Shown here: one piece after another, positions 50,741 to 58,496 of the stretch | How the letters are laid out: each line of letters opens with the position of its first letter | Numbering within the stretch: position 1 is the stretch's first letter | Program-made: the position numbers and the translations under genes | NCBI RefSeq assembly: GCF_052118625.1 | Contig: NZ_JBQKGW010000002.1 | Location: 153,459 to 217,458 of the forward strand | Reading direction: 5' to 3' | DNA from: Porcincola sp945869225 | GTDB taxonomy: Bacteria; Bacillota; Clostridia; Lachnospirales; Lachnospiraceae | Length of the DNA stretch: 64,000 nucleotides | The notes under the pieces: model-generated | What the model was told of the DNA's origin: nothing | What the model saw: the letters and a program-made list of their open reading frames with translations, nothing else | Databases searched by the model: none

Positions 50741-52183
50741 ATGAGCAGACTTCTTGTAAAGAATATTGATACGCTTGTTTCCTGTGATAACGACGATCAT
50801 GTCTACAACCATGTCGATCTGGTCTGTGAGGACGGAAGGATCTGCGCGATTCGTCCGCATGAGGACTCGCCGGCGGTTCGTTCCAGCAGTTGCTGCACAT
50901 CAGGCGACTCTTCCGGCCATATGCCAAAAGGCGACGCAGCCGAAGCGGAATATGACACAGTGATCGATGGAACAGGCATGCTCTGCTACCCGGGGCTGGT
51001 GAACGCGCACCATCATCTCTACCAGATCTTCTCGCGGAACCTGCCGCAGGTTCAGAACATGGAGCTGTTCGACTGGCTCACCACTCTGTACGAGGTGTGG
51101 AAGAATCTGAACGAAGACACCATCCGCCTCTCCTCTCTTGTCGGAATCGGCGAACTGATGAAGAACGGCTGTACGACCATCTTTGACCATCATTATGTCT
51201 TTCCGGAAAATGGCGGCGATCTGCTGGCAGCTCAGTGGCAGGCGGCAGAAATGCTTGGCGCACGGATGCATTTTTCCAGAGGGTCCATGGATCTGTCCAA
51301 AAAGGACGGAGGGCTGCCACCGGATTCCGTCGTACAGAGCGTTGATGAGATCATGAAGGATTCTGTTCGCCTGGTGGAAAAATATCAGGACAATTCCTTC
51401 ACGTCCATGCACCGCATTGCACTGGCACCTTGTTCTCCATTTTCCGTCTCACCAGACCTGCTCCGGGAAAGCGCGAAGCTGGCGAGAAGCTGCCATGTCC
51501 GTCTCCATACGCACCTCTGCGAGACAAAGGATGAAGAACGCTTCACGCTCGAGCGCTTCGGGATGAGGCCTGTCGCCTACATGGAGAGCCTCGGCTGGCT
51601 CGGACCGGATGTCTGGTTTGCGCACGGCATCCACCTGAATGATGAGGAGCTTCAGCTTCTGGCAGACACCGGCACCGGCGTCTGCCACTGCCCGATCTCG
51701 AATATGAAGCTTTCCTCCGGCATTGCCCGCATCCCGGACATGCTGAAGGCCGGCGTCCATGTCGGCCTCGGTGTCGACGGAAGTGCCAGCAACGATGGAA
51801 GCAATCTTCTTGAAGAGATGCGTGTCTGCTTCCTTCTGCACCGTCTGAACTCCTCGAAGGCAGCACCCGACGGCTATCAGGTGCTGAAGATGGCAACCAT
51901 CGGAAGCGCTGCCCTTCTGGGTCGTGAGCATGAAATCGGCAGCCTCGAAACCGGGAAGTGTGCGGACTTCTTCCTAATCGACTCGCACAGGCTCGAGCTG
52001 GTCGGTGCCTGCTATGATCCGAAATCCGTCCTTGCTACGGTCGGCCTGAAAGGCGCTGTAGACTGGACTGTTGTGAATGGAAAGGTGACGGTCGAGCACG
52101 GCCGCCTTGCCGGCGCAGATGAAGAAAAGATTGTTGCGGATGCAGATGAGGAGCTGAAGCGATATTTGGCAGACATCATGTGA
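50741..52183 (+). CDS. 8-oxoguanine deaminase-like amidohydrolase
   Basis: A 480-residue amidohydrolase of the AtzB/guanine-deaminase branch. Metal ligands are in YPGLVNAHHHLYQIFSRNL (about residue 86), HTHLCETKDEE near residue 255 and VWFAHGIHLNDEEL near residue 290, with the catalytic aspartate in GLGVDGSASND near residue 345. This combination is typical of 8-oxoguanine deaminases, which salvage oxidised guanine or related pterins; isocytosine or hydroxyatrazine-type substrates cannot be excluded. ATG 50741 follows AAAGGAAG. It is divergent from the AI-2E gene and ends in a strong terminator shared with the GH51 gene. Confidence 0.88.
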   Translation: MSRLLVKNIDTLVSCDNDDHVYNHVDLVCEDGRICAIRPHEDSPAVRSSSCCTSGDSSGHMPKGDAAEAEYDTVIDGTGMLCYPGLVNAHHHLYQIFSRNLPQVQNMELFDWLTTLYEVWKNLNEDTIRLSSLVGIGELMKNGCTTIFDHHYVFPENGGDLLAAQWQAAEMLGARMHFSRGSMDLSKKDGGLPPDSVVQSVDEIMKDSVRLVEKYQDNSFTSMHRIALAPCSPFSVSPDLLRESAKLARSCHVRLHTHLCETKDEERFTLERFGMRPVAYMESLGWLGPDVWFAHGIHLNDEELQLLADTGTGVCHCPISNMKLSSGIARIPDMLKAGVHVGLGVDGSASNDGSNLLEEMRVCFLLHRLNSSKAAPDGYQVLKMATIGSAALLGREHEIGSLETGKCADFFLIDSHRLELVGACYDPKSVLATVGLKGAVDWTVVNGKVTVEHGRLAGADEEKIVADADEELKRYLADIM

Positions 52184-52195
52184 CTCTCCCCTTTC

Positions 52196-52243
52196 AAAAA
52201 GGCCGCTGCCTTCTTCTGGTTCCCAGAGAAGACAGCGGCCTTT
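52196..52243. terminator. Bidirectional terminator between deaminase and GH51 genes
   Basis: AAAAAGGCCGCTG (from 52196) pairs with CAGCGGCCTTT (52233-52243); the interior CTTCTTCTGG/CCAGAGAAG segment extends the stem. Runs of A and T on both sides suit both transcripts. Confidence 0.88.
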
Positions 52244-52252
52244 GCATGTTGA

Positions 52253-53764
52253 TCAGACCGTCTTTTTCAGCCTGATCACGTTCCAGCTTCTCGCCGGCAG
52301 AACACTTTTCAGTGTTCCGTCTTCAACTTTGCTGTTCTGACAGAATACCGGCGCCACATTGTCCGGCTTCTCTTCCGTGTTGACAGCCTTGAGGTCTTCA
52401 TTCGTCAGAAGGATATGCTCCTGAACCTGATACCCCTCGAACTGTCTGACATCCATCGTTACGCTGTAATCGCTCTTCAGATCCTTGTTGACGGCAAAGA
52501 GCGTGAGCGTTTCCTTCCCCTCATCCGCAATCACAACCGCGTCAACGAAGGGTGCATCTCCATACTTACTCTCATATGTATCGACCTTGACGGCGGTATT
52601 GAGAACCGTGCCGCGCCCCATCGTGCTGGCATGCAGGTACGGATAGAAGATTGTCTGCTTCCAGGCACCTGTATCAGATGTCATGATCGGTGCGATGACG
52701 TTCACCAGCTGCGCCAGGCAGGCGATCTTGACACGGTCTGCGTGCCGCAGAAGTGTGATCAGCATACTTCCAACCAGCAGCGCGTCCTCAAAGTTGTAGA
52801 TGTCCTCGAGCTGATGCGGATGCTGCACCCACTTTTCAAGCTTCGCATCCGCCTCGTTGGAATGGTACCAGACATTCCACTCGTCAAAGCTCAGATTAAT
52901 CTTCTTGTCCGATCTCTTCACCGCCTTGACATAATCGCAGGTCGCGACAACGCTGCTGATGAACTGATCCATGTCCACGCTGCTTGCAAGAAAATCCGGT
53001 GTGTTGTTGTCGCGGTTTCCGTAATATGTGTGCAGGCTGATGTAATCGGTTGTGTCGTAGCTTTCCTCGAGCACCGTCCGCTCCCAGCTTGCAAATGTCG
53101 GCATGGATGAATTCGAGGACCCGCAGGCGACGCACTCCACCGATGGATCGATAAACTTCAGCATACGACCCGCTTCATGGGCGATTCTTCCATACTCGCG
53201 TGCTGTCTTATGCCCCATCTGCCAGGGACCGTCCATCTCATTGCCGAGGCACCAGAGCTTGATGCCTAAAGGCTCCTCGGCCCCGTTTTTTCTGCGGAGG
53301 TCGCTCAGATAGGTTCCGCTCTTGATGTTGCAGTACTCAATCACATCCTTTGCTTCAGTCACGCCGCGGGTTCCAAGATTGATCGTGTACATCGGCTTCA
53401 CATCCGCCTTCTTCGCCCAGTTCATGAACTCATGGAGGCCGAACTCGTTCGTCTCAATCACGCCCCACGCTGGGTCGATCCTGTGGGGTCTCTGGCTGAC
53501 CGGACCGACAGAATCCTCCCACTTGAACCCGGAGACAAAGTTTCCGCCCGGATAGCGGACATATGGGACCTTCAGTTCTTTGATCAGGTCGATGGTATCC
53601 GTTCTCAACCCATCCTCATCGGCGAATTTGCTGCCCGGCTGATAGATTCCTTCATATACCGCCCTTCCCAGATGCTCGATAAACGAGCTGAAGATCCGCT
53701 CATCTACTCTGGATACTTCAACCTCACGGTCAATACTGATTCTTGCCTGCTTTCTCTCTTCCAT
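52253..53764 (-). CDS. abfA: Alpha-L-arabinofuranosidase, glycoside hydrolase family 51
   Basis: Removes terminal alpha-L-arabinofuranosyl residues from arabinoxylan or arabinan. The 503-residue intracellular enzyme has the GH51 layout: IFSSFIEHLGRAVYEGIYQPG near residue 12, the acid/base glutamate in CLGNEMDGPWQMG (about residue 175), the nucleophile glutamate in NLSFDEWNVWYHSN (about residue 293) and a C-terminal beta-sandwich. GGAGGAG precedes ATG 53764. It is the last gene of the arabinoside operon, directly after the two permeases, so imported oligosaccharides are probably its substrate. Confidence 0.95.
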   Translation of the reverse strand: MEERKQARISIDREVEVSRVDERIFSSFIEHLGRAVYEGIYQPGSKFADEDGLRTDTIDLIKELKVPYVRYPGGNFVSGFKWEDSVGPVSQRPHRIDPAWGVIETNEFGLHEFMNWAKKADVKPMYTINLGTRGVTEAKDVIEYCNIKSGTYLSDLRRKNGAEEPLGIKLWCLGNEMDGPWQMGHKTAREYGRIAHEAGRMLKFIDPSVECVACGSSNSSMPTFASWERTVLEESYDTTDYISLHTYYGNRDNNTPDFLASSVDMDQFISSVVATCDYVKAVKRSDKKINLSFDEWNVWYHSNEADAKLEKWVQHPHQLEDIYNFEDALLVGSMLITLLRHADRVKIACLAQLVNVIAPIMTSDTGAWKQTIFYPYLHASTMGRGTVLNTAVKVDTYESKYGDAPFVDAVVIADEGKETLTLFAVNKDLKSDYSVTMDVRQFEGYQVQEHILLTNEDLKAVNTEEKPDNVAPVFCQNSKVEDGTLKSVLPARSWNVIRLKKTV

Positions 53765-53835
53765 GATAAACTCCTCCTCATCAATCATTTGATCCAATAA
53801 TGTGAATGTAATAAAGCCATCATTCCATGCGATTA

Positions 53836-54672
53836 TTATCCTTTTACACTGCCCGCTGTCATTCCTTCAATAAAGTATTTCTGGAAGCAGATAAACAAAA
53901 TCAATATCGGGATGATCGCAAAGCACGAGCCCGCTATCAAAATATCGTAATTGTTGCCATATGGTGAAAGCAATGACTGCAATCCAACAGGAAGTGTGAT
54001 TTTATCCATCTTGTTAATAACAATCATCGGCCAGAGGAAATTGTTCCAGCTTGTCATCCCCTCGTAAATTCCCATCGCAGCAAAGGAAGGTTTCATGAGG
54101 GGTAAGATCACCCGAAAGAAGATGCCGTATTCTGAACATCCATCCACTCTTGCAGCATCTATCAGCTCCTTCGGAAGCCCTGATAAATACTGGCGAAAAA
54201 AGAACACCATCATCGGGACGACCACATATGGCAGAATGATTCCCCACATGCTGTTAATCAAATGCATACGAATCGTTAATTTGTACAGAGGCAGAAGAAT
54301 AACCTCTGTTGGAACCATCATGACCATGAGAACAAAGACAAAAAACAGATTCTTAAACCTGAATTCATACATGGCAAAACCGTATGCAACCCAGGCGCTC
54401 AAAAACAAGGACAAGGCCGTCTGAACAACTGTGATAACCAGACTGTTCTTGTACCAAACAAAGTAATCATTTTTCCCGCTGAACAGGAGCTTGTACTCGT
54501 CAAAGTTTGCGTGAGCCCAATCAATCTTAAAATTCAATCCATTTCTCATCAGTTCCGCGCCAGGTCTCAGAGATGCAACAAACAGCAAGGCCAGAGGCAG
54601 GAGCGTAATGATCACAATGATCAGAAATAGAATGAATAGCTGGACAGAGCGTCTCTTTTCGTTCTTTTTCAT
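53836..54672 (-). CDS. Sugar ABC transporter permease, MalG type
   Basis: A 278-residue permease with six transmembrane helices and the EAA loop AARVDGCSEYGIFFRVILPLMKP near residue 185. The N-terminal signature ASLRPGAELMRNGL is typical of the second permease of CUT1 carbohydrate importers. GGGGGTG lies before the ATG at 54672, and the gene begins 3 nt after the MalF-type gene ends, so both are co-translated. It forms the import channel for the binding protein at 55668-56993. Confidence 0.94.
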   Translation of the reverse strand: MKKNEKRRSVQLFILFLIIVIITLLPLALLFVASLRPGAELMRNGLNFKIDWAHANFDEYKLLFSGKNDYFVWYKNSLVITVVQTALSLFLSAWVAYGFAMYEFRFKNLFFVFVLMVMMVPTEVILLPLYKLTIRMHLINSMWGIILPYVVVPMMVFFFRQYLSGLPKELIDAARVDGCSEYGIFFRVILPLMKPSFAAMGIYEGMTSWNNFLWPMIVINKMDKITLPVGLQSLLSPYGNNYDILIAGSCFAIIPILILFICFQKYFIEGMTAGSVKG

Positions 54673-54675
54673 TGC

Positions 54676-55581
54676 TTACACCCCCTTTCCTTTCTTTCCA
54701 ATCGTTCCATTCACTGTCAGCTGAATCAGGTTGATTCCTATTACTATAATCAGGAATATAACTCCTACAGCCGATCCGATTCCTAGCTGATTTTGCTCCA
54801 GCCCCATCCTGTACAAAAAACCGACAAGCGTTGTTCCAACATTGTTAGGAGACTTGTTCCCGTTAAACAGCATATATGACTCCGAGAACATCGCCATACC
54901 GCCGAATATTGAAATCGTCAGTACATATATGGCCGTCGGCTTCAGGAGCGGAAGTGTCACATAAAAGAACTGCTGCATTCTGGATGCGCCATCGACTTCA
55001 GCAGACTCATACAGATCTCCCGGGATCTGCTGAATTCCTGCCAGATAATACATCATATTGACACCTGTCCATCTCCACAAACAAATAAAGAACAGTGCCA
55101 TCCAGACTGTGGCAGGATTGCGCAGCCAGACAACGGGCTTTGCCCCAAATATTTCAATGAACTGATTCATAAACGAACCGGGAAGTTCACCAAACATCAG
55201 GCGGAAGACAACGCCAGCCACAACAACTGACGTTAGCGCCGGGATAAAGAGAATACTTCGAAATGTTGTTTTTGCCCGCATTTCCCGACTGTTTAAAAGA
55301 GCGGCTAATATCAGAGGAATCGGAATCATCAACGCGCAGGATACAACTGTATAAAAAATGCTGTTTTTCAGTGATTTGATAAAGACCGCATTCTTTACGA
55401 TTTTATAATTTTTCAATCCAACGAATGCTCCTGTCTGAACATTCTGGAAGCTCATTCCTACCATGCTGAAGATGCAGTATACATAAAACACTGCAAATGA
55501 AATCAGAAACGGAAGGACAAACATATATGGTGCTACCTTTTTCGAGTATATGAATTTCGTTGCAGCGCGTTTTCTATGCAT
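54676..55581 (-). CDS. Sugar ABC transporter permease, MalF type
   Basis: A 301-residue permease of the CUT1 family. It has the N-terminal YMFVLPFLISFAVFYVYC helix, the motif FQNVQTGAFVGLKNYKIV, and an EAA loop SAEVDGASRMQQFFYVTLPLLKP near residue 205. There is no ATPase gene in the locus; CUT1 systems commonly share a separate MsmK-type ATPase encoded elsewhere. GGAGG precedes ATG 55581. An intrinsic terminator separates it from the binding protein, so its transcript level is probably lower. Confidence 0.94.
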   Translation of the reverse strand: MHRKRAATKFIYSKKVAPYMFVLPFLISFAVFYVYCIFSMVGMSFQNVQTGAFVGLKNYKIVKNAVFIKSLKNSIFYTVVSCALMIPIPLILAALLNSREMRAKTTFRSILFIPALTSVVVAGVVFRLMFGELPGSFMNQFIEIFGAKPVVWLRNPATVWMALFFICLWRWTGVNMMYYLAGIQQIPGDLYESAEVDGASRMQQFFYVTLPLLKPTAIYVLTISIFGGMAMFSESYMLFNGNKSPNNVGTTLVGFLYRMGLEQNQLGIGSAVGVIFLIIVIGINLIQLTVNGTIGKKGKGV

Positions 55582-55614
55582 CTTTCAATTCCTCCAATGT
55601 GTCCTGAATCATCT

Positions 55615-55651
55615 AAAAAAGAGGTGTCACGGCTACTGCCTGACACCTCTC
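55615..55651 (-). terminator. Attenuating terminator inside the arabinoside operon
   Basis: GAGGTGTCA (55621-55629) pairs with TGACACCTC (55641-55649). On the minus strand a run of T (55620-55615) follows. It lies between the binding protein stop and the permease start, so partial read-through would give more binding protein than permease. Confidence 0.85.
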
Positions 55652-55667
55652 TTCTGAAGCCTGCCGA

Positions 55668-56993
55668 TCAGTAAACGATTGTATCCTGCTCATCCTGAAG
55701 AAGCTGCATAGCATCTTCATCAACAGAATTTTCGAATGCATTTGCATAGGTTGTGGACACCAGCACAGAATAAGTGGCTGAATATGCTCCTCTGATGTTC
55801 GGTGCCGTAATGTCTGTTCCATTTGCCTTCAGAATATCGAATGGATTGGTTGTGAAGAACTGAAGGAACTTATTGTCAGGATCTTCTGTAATCGTCTTAT
55901 CATCCCAAAGCTCCGTCCTGATTGGATCAAACCCGAGCTTTTCCCATTCATAAGTGCAGCCTTCCTTCGAAAGCTTTGCAAAAGCAAGGAAATCCTTGCA
56001 GAGCTGTTCGTCCTTCGCTCCTTTGATTACGGAAGTACCCGTTCCGCCCTGCAGAACCTCATGCACATCTCCCGACTTCCAGACCGGCATCGGATAAATC
56101 GCCATCTTTCCTTTGAGGTCTGTCATGTAATCGGTGAAACGTCCCATGTACCACAGCGGCATCGTGATGGATGCGCATCCACCGTTATTCATAAATCCGT
56201 ACCACTCCTCAGTATGGAAGCCGCCGCCTGGAGCAATCTGGATTGTGCCGTCTTTGATCATCTGACGAATGAAGTTGATGACATCTGCGTGATCCTGGTT
56301 TGCGATCGATGGATTCCCATCTTCATCTACATACTGGCTTCCCTTCTCCAGCAGCATCGCCTGCGGCAGGAAGAGATCATTCACTTCGACACACGCCATT
56401 GGTTTTCCGGTTTTTTCCAGAACTGTCTTTCCAGCTGCAGCGAAATCATCCCATGTGTCAATCTTTGATGGATCAACACCTGCCTCATTCATAATATCCA
56501 TATTGTAGTATGTGACAGTCGCTCCAAGATGGAAGTCCGCTCCATATACATGCTCCCCATCCCCATACATGGATACTCTGGAATAGACAATATCATTCTT
56601 GTACGGCTCGACAGCATCATCAATTGGAATCAGATATCCGCCGTTCAGGAACGATCCGTAGTAGCCGATCTCGATATCAGCCATATCCGGTGTTCCCTCA
56701 CCTGCCGCGCAGGCCGTAAGAAGTTTCTCATGCAGAGCATGCGATTCTCCTGTGGTTACCGTTATGTTGATCGGTCTGTCCGGGTTCTGCTTGTTCCATT
56801 CATCTGCCATCGATGTCCAGAACGGAACATGAAGTTCCTGAAAAGTCCAGAACTGGATATCTGTTCCTCCATCAACAAACGTATTTGTCCCTTGCGTAGC
56901 TCCATCAGTCCCGGAAGCAAACGCCGGCACCGCTCCCAGAATTGTGGAAACAGCCAGTGTAGATGCAAGAACTTTTCCGACTAATTTCTTCAT
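55668..56993 (-). CDS. Sugar ABC transporter substrate-binding protein, family 1
   Basis: A 441-residue extracellular binding protein of CUT1 sugar importers. It has a signal peptide (KKLVGKVLASTLAVSTILGA) ending near AFAS, then an SBP_bac_1 core with DIQFWTFQELHVPFWTSMAD (about residue 40) and PDMADIEIGYYGSFLNGGYL near residue 105. Lack of a lipobox means it may be released or retained by other means. AGGAGAAACTG precedes ATG 56993. As the first gene of the operon ending in GH51, its ligand is probably arabino-oligosaccharides, an inference from context. Confidence 0.93.
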   Translation of the reverse strand: MKKLVGKVLASTLAVSTILGAVPAFASGTDGATQGTNTFVDGGTDIQFWTFQELHVPFWTSMADEWNKQNPDRPINITVTTGESHALHEKLLTACAAGEGTPDMADIEIGYYGSFLNGGYLIPIDDAVEPYKNDIVYSRVSMYGDGEHVYGADFHLGATVTYYNMDIMNEAGVDPSKIDTWDDFAAAGKTVLEKTGKPMACVEVNDLFLPQAMLLEKGSQYVDEDGNPSIANQDHADVINFIRQMIKDGTIQIAPGGGFHTEEWYGFMNNGGCASITMPLWYMGRFTDYMTDLKGKMAIYPMPVWKSGDVHEVLQGGTGTSVIKGAKDEQLCKDFLAFAKLSKEGCTYEWEKLGFDPIRTELWDDKTITEDPDNKFLQFFTTNPFDILKANGTDITAPNIRGAYSATYSVLVSTTYANAFENSVDEDAMQLLQDEQDTIVY

Positions 56994-57364
56994 CAGTTTC
57001 TCCTTTCCTGACTCCCTGATTATTATGTTACTATTTTTGTATTTCATTCGAAATACAGTTCCGTACGGAGGGTGAACGTTATTCTTACGATGAAGATAGA
57101 TTAACGTTATCTTACGTATATGTCAATATAATTATTTCACAAGATTATAATAATATTATTATATACATTTAATCATTGATTGTTTTTATTATATATGTTT
57201 ATTATTTACAATAATTGGTACCGATATCATTTTTTATTGTCATGTTTTCCATCATCGTAATACTTGAAAGTGTGATCATGACATGACTCTCCGATTCTAT
57301 TGATGTACATTATCTGCATATAAAACCCATTCGCATATGTATAAAGCGAGAGCAGGAGAGCACA
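56994..57364. other. AT-rich divergent control region of the arabinoside locus
   Basis: A 371-nt region with no gene. It holds the binding-protein promoter and two AACGTTA operators (57074-57126) and, nearer the regulator gene, the palindrome TCATG-A-CATGA (57276-57286) and the candidate extended -10 TATAAA just before its ribosome binding site. The centre is strongly AT-rich (57130-57240), unlike its surroundings. Confidence 0.7.
57074..57126 (-). promoter_or_regulatory. Promoter with paired LacI-type operators
   Basis: On the minus strand TTGACA (57126-57121), 17-nt spacer, TAATCT (57103-57098). The direct repeats TTAACGTTATCTTACG (57101-57116, inside the spacer) and GAACGTTATTCTTACG (57074-57089, just after the start site) each contain the palindrome AACGTT. 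Both positions are suited to repression by the divergent LacI-family protein. Confidence 0.7.
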
Positions 57365-58435
57365 ATGTTGAATCATAAAAAAAGACCAACTCTCTCGACA
57401 GTTGCGCAGCGCTGCGGCTACTCCGTCAATACAGTTTCACGCGCACTCCGCGGAGACCCAAAGCTTCCCCAGGCTACAGTTCAAAAGATCAAGGCCGCCG
57501 CAGATGAAACCGGATACATTCCGAACCGGCTCGCTTCAAGTTTGCGGTCGCATGAATCGCATGTCGTTGCAATCATCATCGAGGACATCGAGAACCCGCA
57601 TTATTCGCATCTGATGGCAAGGATCGAACAGGAGCTTCAAATCAGAGGCTACAACGTGATAATCCTGTGCAACAACAAAAGTCTTGCATCGGAAAAGGAA
57701 CTGGCTGCCCTAGCCGTCTCTTACTCTGTCTCCGGTGTCCTTCTTTTTCCTCAGGATAGTGTGAAGACGGCGAATGAGGGATCTTCTGCAGTTCAGCTTC
57801 TTCAGGCAAACCACATCCCGGTTGTCATTGTAGACCGTTCCATCCGGCAGCAGGATATCGACTGTGTCAGAGTAGACGATGAGGCAGGCGGATACCTTGC
57901 CGGTAAAGTTTTATCTCAGCTTGGACATCGTCATTTTCTGTTCCTGGCTGGTCCCCAGAACAATACCTCACAGCCACTCAGGCAAAAGGGTTTTTTACAG
58001 GCTGTCAGCGATTACTGCCCCGCGACAAATAGAAGTGTCAGAATCACTGAAGAAAACGACTGTTTCGCCGCCATCCGATCCGGCCAGCTGGCCCGTCTTC
58101 TAACACCGCGTGACTATTCCGCGCTTGTCTGCTTTAATGACGAAGTTGCTTACTATTGCATGCAGGCTCTGCAGGACGAAGGGTATCGTATTCCGCAGGA
58201 TGTATCTCTCTGCGGGTTCGACAGCATCGGAAGCGATATCCGGTTTCTGCCAAGGCTGTCCAGCATTGCCCATACCAAGGGATACAGCATCGCGGAGTAT
58301 GCAGTGAAGGCGCTTATGAACCGGATCGAGCACCCCGCCGCAGCCCGCCAGGATATTGTTCTGCCAGTGTCATACTATGATGGCGGAACCTGCGCAGGAC
58401 CAGTCAGACTGCATCGTCGTCCTTCTGACGTATAA
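57365..58435 (+). CDS. LacI-family transcriptional regulator
   Basis: A 356-residue repressor with a complete N-terminal LacI helix-turn-helix (PTLSTVAQRCGYSVNTVSRA, residues 8-28, then the hinge region PNRLASSLRS) and a periplasmic-binding-protein-like effector domain (DIENPHYSHLMARIEQEL near residue 78, VDRSIRQQDIDCVRVDDEAGG near residue 158). It is divergent from the sugar ABC operon and most likely represses it until an arabinose-containing ligand binds. AGGAGAGCAC lies before ATG 57365. Confidence 0.94.
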   Translation: MLNHKKRPTLSTVAQRCGYSVNTVSRALRGDPKLPQATVQKIKAAADETGYIPNRLASSLRSHESHVVAIIIEDIENPHYSHLMARIEQELQIRGYNVIILCNNKSLASEKELAALAVSYSVSGVLLFPQDSVKTANEGSSAVQLLQANHIPVVIVDRSIRQQDIDCVRVDDEAGGYLAGKVLSQLGHRHFLFLAGPQNNTSQPLRQKGFLQAVSDYCPATNRSVRITEENDCFAAIRSGQLARLLTPRDYSALVCFNDEVAYYCMQALQDEGYRIPQDVSLCGFDSIGSDIRFLPRLSSIAHTKGYSIAEYAVKALMNRIEHPAAARQDIVLPVSYYDGGTCAGPVRLHRRPSDV

Positions 58436-58487
58436 AAAAAGAGGACGATTCCACAGCATCCCAGATGCCATGCAGAATCGTCCTCTC
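58434..58487. terminator. Bidirectional terminator between lacI-type and GH2 genes
   Basis: GAGGACGATTC (58441-58451) pairs with GAATCGTCCTC (58475-58485); an inner GCATC/GATGC adds stability. On the minus strand seven T follow (58440-58434). Confidence 0.92.
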
Positions 58488-58496
58488 TGTGATTCA

